A DNA stretch of 64,000 nt from Pseudomonadota bacterium. GTDB taxonomy: Bacteria > Pseudomonadota > Gammaproteobacteria > Steroidobacterales > Steroidobacteraceae. The position numbers and the translations under genes are program-made. The stretch lies in NCBI GenBank assembly GCA_021843755.1, contig JAKBWB010000018.1, forward strand, positions 1 through 64,000, read 5' to 3'. Positions 59,461-64,000 of this stretch are shown in pieces; position 1 is the stretch's first letter, and each line of letters starts with the position of its first letter. The notes beneath the pieces are model-generated. The model did not search any database. It was not told the origin of the DNA and saw only the letters and a list, made by a program, of their open reading frames with translations.

Positions 59461-60512
59461 GCACTCCCGCGCGAGCGCTGCAGCCCGTCGTGATTCTGTT
59501 CGGCCGGGTGGGCGACATGATCATGCTGACCTCGGCGTTGCGCCTGCTGCACGATCGTTTCGGGCGACCGTGCCAGGTGATTGGTGCGGGACCCTGGAAT
59601 CGCGAACTCTACCGGGGGAGCCCCGATGTGGAGCGCTGCTGGACGCTGCCGCGGCATCTGCCCTTGCCGGTGACCGGGGCGTGGTTGGCGGTGTTGGGCG
59701 TGCTGCGGCGCAGTGCGCCGGGTCCGGTATACGTCGCCGAGACGATGCCGCGGCAAGCCGCGCGCATCCGCCGCCTGCTGCGGCTTGGCGGCATCGACGT
59801 CCGGCGCTGCGAGTTCCTCGAGGGAGGCCCCGCCGACGGTGAGCACTACATCGATGCGCTGTTGCGGCTCGCCGTACGGACACCGCCGATCCTGGCGGCG
59901 GCGGATTATCCGTTGCCGGGACCGGCAGGAGCGCCGCGGCTGTTCACGCTCGAAACGGAACGTTCCCAACGGGATGCTCTGCTGCGCGAGCGCGGCTGGA
60001 ACGGCCGGCCGCTCGTGCTGATCCAGCCGGGCACGGCGCGCACCCTCAGCGCCCGCAGCCGCAGGCGATGGCGAGGCGACAACGACCGCTCCTGGCCCGT
60101 CGAGCGCTGGCGCGAGCTGTTGCATGCGGTGCACGCGCGCGAGCCGCAGGCGGTGCTCATCCTGCGCGGCGCGGTGAGCGAGCTGCCGCTGCTGCATCAG
60201 ATGCACGCCGCCATCGGCCTGGAGGGCCTGGAAGTCCTCGGGCTCGGCCTGCGGGCCAGCTTCGCGCTGATGGAGGTGGCCGAGAGCATGATCACCATGG
60301 ATACGGGCATGGCGCACGCCGCCGCGGCCTGCGGCCTGCCGGTGACCGTGATCATGGGGGCGATGCCCCAGTGGCGCGTACTGCCGCGCGCCGCGGCGCA
60401 ATCCAGGGTGATCGGCGTCGGCGGACCGCCGGCCACGACCCGAGCCGACCAGATCCCGGCCGAGGCGGTGTTCGCGGCCTGGTGTGCACTGCCGGCCCGC
60501 CGCCCCGTCTGA
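59457..60512 (+). CDS. glycosyltransferase family 9, second of a tandem pair
   Basis: A 351-residue paralogue of the preceding gene, with LFGRVGDMIMLTSALRLLHDRF, LIQPGTARTLSARS and TMDTGMAHAAAACGLPVTVIMG. The GTG start overlaps the previous stop (GTGA), so translation is coupled. The shared LRRSAPGPVYV block shows tandem duplication followed by divergence, which often gives two enzymes adding successive residues. The stop codon lies inside a 9-bp hairpin. Confidence 0.87.
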   Translation: MSTPARALQPVVILFGRVGDMIMLTSALRLLHDRFGRPCQVIGAGPWNRELYRGSPDVERCWTLPRHLPLPVTGAWLAVLGVLRRSAPGPVYVAETMPRQAARIRRLLRLGGIDVRRCEFLEGGPADGEHYIDALLRLAVRTPPILAAADYPLPGPAGAPRLFTLETERSQRDALLRERGWNGRPLVLIQPGTARTLSARSRRRWRGDNDRSWPVERWRELLHAVHAREPQAVLILRGAVSELPLLHQMHAAIGLEGLEVLGLGLRASFALMEVAESMITMDTGMAHAAAACGLPVTVIMGAMPQWRVLPRAAAQSRVIGVGGPPATTRADQIPAEAVFAAWCALPARRPV

Positions 60513-60524
60513 GCCGGCGGCGGG
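60496..60524. terminator. GC-rich hairpin between convergent glycan genes
   Basis: CCCGCCGCC (60496-60504) pairs with GGCGGCGGG (60516-60524), a 9-bp stem that spans the stop codon of the GT9 gene, 3 bases before the end of the convergent Wzi gene. No T-tract; a possible bidirectional RNA-end hairpin. Confidence 0.35.
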
Positions 60525-60527
60525 CGG

Positions 60528-62537
60528 CTAGAAGTCGTGCGATAGATACAGCGACCAGCTGTCGATGGTGTAGTAGGTGTCGAGGTGGGAATGCTCGGTG
60601 CGCAGGTCATCCAGACGCTGAGCCGAGACCACGCTGCGGAAGTCGAGTCCGACGTTCCAGCCGCGATACGCGTGCAGCCACTCCAAGCCGGTGCCGAGGT
60701 ACAGGCCGTAGGCCGGGGTGGGGGCCGAGTAGCGCGCCGCCCCGACGAAGGCATGGATGGCGATCGGCCAGTCGAAGCGGTAGCGATAATCGACCATGCG
60801 CAGCCCGAGCAGCAGCCGGCCGCTGAAGGAGTCCAGATCGAGCCCGACCCCGATGTCCTGATGCGCCGAGATGCGCCGCCGCGCGCCGAGGGTCACGGCG
60901 GGGCTGCCCGCCCAACGCCTGTAGTAGCGGATGGTGGCCGGGCCGTTTGGCTTGTACACCAGCACGTGGTAGTAGTTGACGCCCACGTTGACGAACAGAT
61001 TGTCGCCCTTGGGGCGTTTGCCGCTGAAGGCGGACACCGGATCGTAGTGCCTGAACAGCGCCTCCCCGTCGCGCAGGAAGCCCTCGACCTCGATGTAGTG
61101 GTGGCCGAAGACGTCCTGGCCGCCGCCGATCTCGGCGCCGACCGCGTAGCCGTTCCAGGGGAAGGAGTAGCTGAGCGCTCCCATGTATTCGGTCTTGTAG
61201 GGGTAGGAGGCGTACACGGTCTGCGCCTCGTTGGCCAGCTCGCGCAGCCGCAGCTGCAGGTAGCCGCCGAACGGCGGCGTCCAGCCGACGCGCAGCATGT
61301 TGCTTTGGCCGCCGACCTCGTCGGCCACATTGCTGGCGGTGGCGAGCACGCGCTGATCGCCGAACCAGTTGCCGATGCTCTGGTTGTAGTTGGTGATGCC
61401 GTATTCGTAGCCCGTCTGCACGTTGGTCGCGGTGTGTACGTACCAGGTGGGCGACCACGAGTTGAACTCGTACGTCAGGTCGAAGGGCCCGAGGTGCGCG
61501 AAGTCGATGCCGGCGGAGATGTCGGGCTTGCCGAACAGGTAGGCTCTGCCCATCGAGGTGTCGTTGGCGGCGTACTCGAAGTACACCGAGAACGGCTCGG
61601 GGCCGGGAAAGATGAAGTCGCTGGTGATGGATGCCTCCTGCTTGGCGATCACGTGCGTGCCGGCGTTGAAGCCCGTGCTCTGCGCCTTGGTGGGGTTGAT
61701 GAACGCCTGCATGATGTTGGTCAGCGACTCGCCGCCGGCCGCGCCGCCGCCCCAGATCATCACCCGCTGCACGCCGAGCGACCAGCCGCTCACCGGCTGG
61801 ATGCCGACCATGATGCCGCCCATCTTGGGATAGCCCTGGGTGAACGTGCCGTTGGTGAGCTCGATGTGCCGCTGCTCGGACATGCGTGCGACGAACACCT
61901 GATACTGCAGGCCGAGCCGGGTGAGCGGCAGGGTGTTCGACAGCGTGATCGACGGCATGGTCGGCGCTTCGGTGCTGATCAGCATCGAGCTGTCGGTCAG
62001 CGGCGACCACCAGTGGTCGCGCCAGCCGATATCGAGCTGCGCCCAGTCGAAGCCGAGACTGAGCATCGTGCCGGTCGGGGTGAAGCGGCCCTGGTAACCC
62101 ACCCCGCCGACGTTGAGCAGCATGTAGGGATTGGGTTGGATGTAGGCCGCGCCCGAGACCTGGTAGGGGCTCTGGGCCCGCCGGCCGTGCTGGTTCGGCA
62201 GCGTGATGTTGGATTTGCCACCGGTCGCGGCCAGCGTCACGCTGGTGAACTCGACTCCGGTGCCCTGCATGTAGCGGCGCAGATACTTGCGCACCCGCTC
62301 GCACAGCGGCCGATCGACGCGGCACGCCTTGGGCAGGGCCCGCAGCACCAGCGCCGCCGGAATCGGCCGCACCAACACCGGCTGATCGCCGAGGATCAGC
62401 ACCCGGTCGATCGCGTTCTGGACCGCCGGGTCCAGGTTCAGGGGCAGGTAGGGCGAGACGCCGCTCGCGAATGCGCTGCCGCACAGCAACATGACGCCCA
62501 GCAGCGACAGCCCCCACATCAACGGTCGGCGGATCAT
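60528..62537 (-). CDS. capsule assembly Wzi-family outer-membrane protein
   Basis: A 669-residue outer-membrane barrel with a signal peptide (LLGVMLLCGSAFA). The middle part, GFDWAQLDIGWRDHWWSPLTDSSMLISTEAP, followed by many beta strands and an aromatic C-terminal LYLSHDF, matches Caps_assemb_Wzi. E. coli Wzi, an outer-membrane lectin that ties capsule to the surface, has 479 residues; this protein is much longer, with an added N-terminal region (about 25-110). It converges on the methyltransferase-GT4-GT9-GT9 run, 15 bases away, which suggests that it handles the glycan made there. Confidence 0.85.
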   Translation of the reverse strand: MIRRPLMWGLSLLGVMLLCGSAFASGVSPYLPLNLDPAVQNAIDRVLILGDQPVLVRPIPAALVLRALPKACRVDRPLCERVRKYLRRYMQGTGVEFTSVTLAATGGKSNITLPNQHGRRAQSPYQVSGAAYIQPNPYMLLNVGGVGYQGRFTPTGTMLSLGFDWAQLDIGWRDHWWSPLTDSSMLISTEAPTMPSITLSNTLPLTRLGLQYQVFVARMSEQRHIELTNGTFTQGYPKMGGIMVGIQPVSGWSLGVQRVMIWGGGAAGGESLTNIMQAFINPTKAQSTGFNAGTHVIAKQEASITSDFIFPGPEPFSVYFEYAANDTSMGRAYLFGKPDISAGIDFAHLGPFDLTYEFNSWSPTWYVHTATNVQTGYEYGITNYNQSIGNWFGDQRVLATASNVADEVGGQSNMLRVGWTPPFGGYLQLRLRELANEAQTVYASYPYKTEYMGALSYSFPWNGYAVGAEIGGGQDVFGHHYIEVEGFLRDGEALFRHYDPVSAFSGKRPKGDNLFVNVGVNYYHVLVYKPNGPATIRYYRRWAGSPAVTLGARRRISAHQDIGVGLDLDSFSGRLLLGLRMVDYRYRFDWPIAIHAFVGAARYSAPTPAYGLYLGTGLEWLHAYRGWNVGLDFRSVVSAQRLDDLRTEHSHLDTYYTIDSWSLYLSHDF

Positions 62538-62762
62538 TCCGTTCTCGCGCTTGTGCTTACTTCGTCCAGGCCGCGCAAAGTAACGATCACCGGGCGAAAG
62601 ATCAATGGCTCCGAGGTCGCGCCCCGGCGCGGGCGCTCGTCCCCGGGCGCACCGATCAGCTCGGGCACGGCGCTGCCCGGCGCCGAGGTGATGCGAAATC
62701 GCTCGACGGTGGACCGGTGTGCGCCCCTTCGCGGGGCCTGGCCGGGCCGCGGATCGCGCCGG

Positions 62763-63545
62763 TCAGGCGGCGCCGATCGAGCCGCGGCGCGCGCTGTCCT
62801 CGACCCACACCAGCTCGGTGGCGATCGAGCCGTCGGCGCGCAGCTCGAGCGTGCGGTACGCCGCCGGAAGCGAGTCGAGCCCGAACCGCTCGGTGCGCGG
62901 CCGGAATTGCACACACGTCGATGGCGTGGCCAGCAGGCGCACGCCGTTGCGCAGCGCATCGAAGCTCTGGTGAACGTGACCCCAGAGGATGCCGCGAACG
63001 CCCGGGTGCCCGTCGATGACGGCGAAGAAGGCTTCGGGGTTGGCGAGCCCCACCTGGTCGAGCCACCGGCTGCCAAGCGACACCGGATGATGATGCAGGC
63101 AGACCAATACGTGTCGCCCGCCGGCCTGCTCGAGCGCCGTGGCGAGCGCCGCCAGGCTCGTGGGGCTCAGCGCGCCGCCGGCTTGGCCGGCCCGTACGCT
63201 GTCGAGCAGCACGATGCGCCAGCGGCCGATATCGACGTGCCCGCCCATCACGAACGGGGGCTTGGCGAGCGCGCGGCGCATCGCTCGCGGATCGTCATGA
63301 TTGCCCGGCAGACACAGCACCGGTATTCCGAGCGTTGCAAACAGCCGATGGAAGTGGGTGTAACCGGCCGGATCGTCGTGCACCACGTCGCCCGTGACCA
63401 GCAGCGCATCGGGCGGCCAATCCTCCCCGCGCGCATGCGCGAGCGCGGCGGTGGCGGATGCGAGCGTGCGGACGCCGCGCAGACGGCCGGTTTCGGCGCC
63501 GAACAGGTGCAGATCGGTCAATTGAACGAGGCGTACGCTGCTCAC
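62763..63545 (-). CDS. cpdA: metallophosphoesterase, CpdA-type 3',5'-cAMP phosphodiesterase
   Basis: A 260-residue class III cyclic-nucleotide phosphodiesterase. All metal-site motifs are present: QLTDLHLFG (Asp, His), GDVVHD, GNHDDP, CLHHHPV and GHVHQ. It hydrolyses cAMP and so affects CRP-dependent genes; the E. coli enzyme has a similar length. GTG start at 63545. The 225 bases between its stop and the Wzi gene (62538-62762) hold no gene I can support. Confidence 0.9.
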   Translation of the reverse strand: MSSVRLVQLTDLHLFGAETGRLRGVRTLASATAALAHARGEDWPPDALLVTGDVVHDDPAGYTHFHRLFATLGIPVLCLPGNHDDPRAMRRALAKPPFVMGGHVDIGRWRIVLLDSVRAGQAGGALSPTSLAALATALEQAGGRHVLVCLHHHPVSLGSRWLDQVGLANPEAFFAVIDGHPGVRGILWGHVHQSFDALRNGVRLLATPSTCVQFRPRTERFGLDSLPAAYRTLELRADGSIATELVWVEDSARRGSIGAA

Positions 63546-63843
63546 CTGGGAAAGCGTAGCAAAACCTCCTTAACCCGCAGTGAACTGGGTCGCGAGGTGA
63601 GGCGCCGGCTCGCCCGGCGCCGCCGCGTATGCAGTCAATATGCAAGAGGCGGCCGAAATATGCAAAGCATCGGGGCCGGCCTCGGGCGCGATCCGGCTCA
63701 GCGGCGCCGCGGCGCGGCACAGGATGCGGCGATTGAGCATTGTGGGCCGCTGGGGGACAATGCCCCCCCTTTTTTATGTCGGGCGGCTGCGGCGCGCCCC
63801 TCGCCGGGCGGATTGCGGTGGCGGGGCCGCATGAAAGGTTCTG
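63546..63843. promoter_or_regulatory. divergent control region of cpdA and the transketolase-like gene
   Basis: About 300 bases with no gene. It has a perfect 8-bp hairpin GGCGCCGG-CTCGC-CCGGCGCC (63601-63621), two copies of ATATGCAA near 63637-63662 about 20 bases apart, and a terminator-like hairpin with T-tract (63752-63775) about 70 bases before the transketolase start. AAAGG at 63834-63838 is a ribosome site for that gene. A terminator shape inside a 5' leader can point to attenuation; no known riboswitch class was recognised. Confidence 0.35.
63752..63775 (+). terminator. terminator-like hairpin upstream of transketolase-like gene
   Basis: GGGGG, a 6-base loop, CCCCC plus two more C, then six T. 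The stem is short (5 bp) but all GC, with a proper T-tract in the plus direction. No plus-strand gene ends here, so it could be an attenuator in the leader of the downstream gene. Confidence 0.5.
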
Positions 63844-64000
63844 ATGAGCACACGCCGAGAGCTTGCAAACGCCATCCGCGCCCTCTCGATGGAGGCCGTG
63901 CAGCGCGCCAATGCGGGGCGCCCGGGCATGCCGCTCGCGATGGTGGACGGCGCGCAGGCGCGGCCCGCTTTGCGTGCGGCCGCACCCGGTACGCCGCCGA
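63844..64000 (+). CDS. transketolase-like gene, 5' part cut by window edge
   Basis: 52 codons up to the window end. The opening [20 protein letters not shown] matches the N-terminus of transketolase, and the next residues RANAG(R)PGMPLAM align to the family's thiamine-diphosphate site AxxGHPGxPxGMA. The key His of GHPG is Arg here, and after GMPLAM the residues ([19 protein letters not shown]) fit poorly to the usual ADIAxALW-FLRHNP. A ribosome site (AAAGG) is present. This may be a decaying copy, a divergent homologue, or sequence error at the edge; the remainder lies outside the window. Confidence 0.6.
   Translation, partial: MSTRRELANAIRALSMEAVQRANAGRPGMPLAMVDGAQARPALRAAAPGTPP

Noticed and set aside
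62534..63076. A 180-codon minus-strand frame between cpdA and the Wzi gene
   Set aside because: Most of it overlaps the end of cpdA in another frame, and the remaining part has no recognisable family.

Overview
This window looks like ordinary chromosome from a high-GC gammaproteobacterium. Signs are the gene orders nadD-rsfS-rlmH-maf-rng-tldD, rhlB facing trxA-rho, dusB-fis-purH-purD, groES-groEL, glnE, waaA-kdkA, and adk facing pfp-hppA. Pyrophosphate-dependent phosphofructokinase next to a membrane pyrophosphatase, and a Rho with a long arginine/glycine/asparagine-rich N-terminal extension, point towards the Xanthomonadales/Nevskiales side of the class. That placement is inference; no rRNA or tRNA gene was found.

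Layout. 1-2.5 kb: the edge of a TnpB-type (IS200/IS605-like) element with a strong promoter, joined to a histone-deacetylase-family gene that has lost its 3' end, then a cytochrome c' / cytochrome b561 pair. 2.7-7.3 kb: an outer-membrane barrel protein, then (minus strand) a proline iminopeptidase, a molybdate/tungstate binding protein and a fused permease-ATPase. 7.4-15.9 kb (plus): holA, nadD, rsfS, rlmH, maf, rng, an amidase, tldD and a PLP decarboxylase, mostly overlapping or closely spaced. 15.9-19.9 kb: a YdcH-like protein and a DEAD-box helicase (minus), facing trxA-rho behind a 548-bp gap. 19.9-20.9 kb: an IS110-family remnant and a PagL-like lipid A deacylase. 21.4-33.0 kb (minus): a long convoy cutA-dsbD-tlpA-aroQ-accB-accC-prmA-DUF3426-dusB-fis-purH-purD.

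33.1-35.3 kb: groES-groEL with a CIRCE-like operator, a promoter and a clear intrinsic terminator. 35.4-42.0 kb: glnE, a small zinc-finger protein, the Kdo genes waaA-kdkA, and a heptosyltransferase-like gene coupled to a DUF6165 gene. 42.0-47.8 kb: TolC, a Pcm-like methyltransferase, a PAS-GGDEF-EAL protein, MsrB and a small unknown protein. 47.8-56.1 kb: hppA and pfp (pyrophosphate energy metabolism), adk, rnd, mpl, a CPBP protease and a small HTH-like protein. 56.2-62.5 kb: a compact surface-glycan locus (methyltransferase, GT4, two tandem GT9 enzymes) converging on a Wzi-family outer-membrane protein. 62.8-64.0 kb: cpdA, a structured intergenic region, and the first 52 codons of a transketolase-like gene cut by the window edge, with an unusual motif substitution.

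Most of the window is conserved housekeeping. The parts most worth a second look are the two mobile-element scars (TnpB and IS110), the glycan locus at 56-62.5 kb, the Rho extension and long trxA-rho leader, the ModB-ModC fusion, and the odd transketolase start at the right edge.
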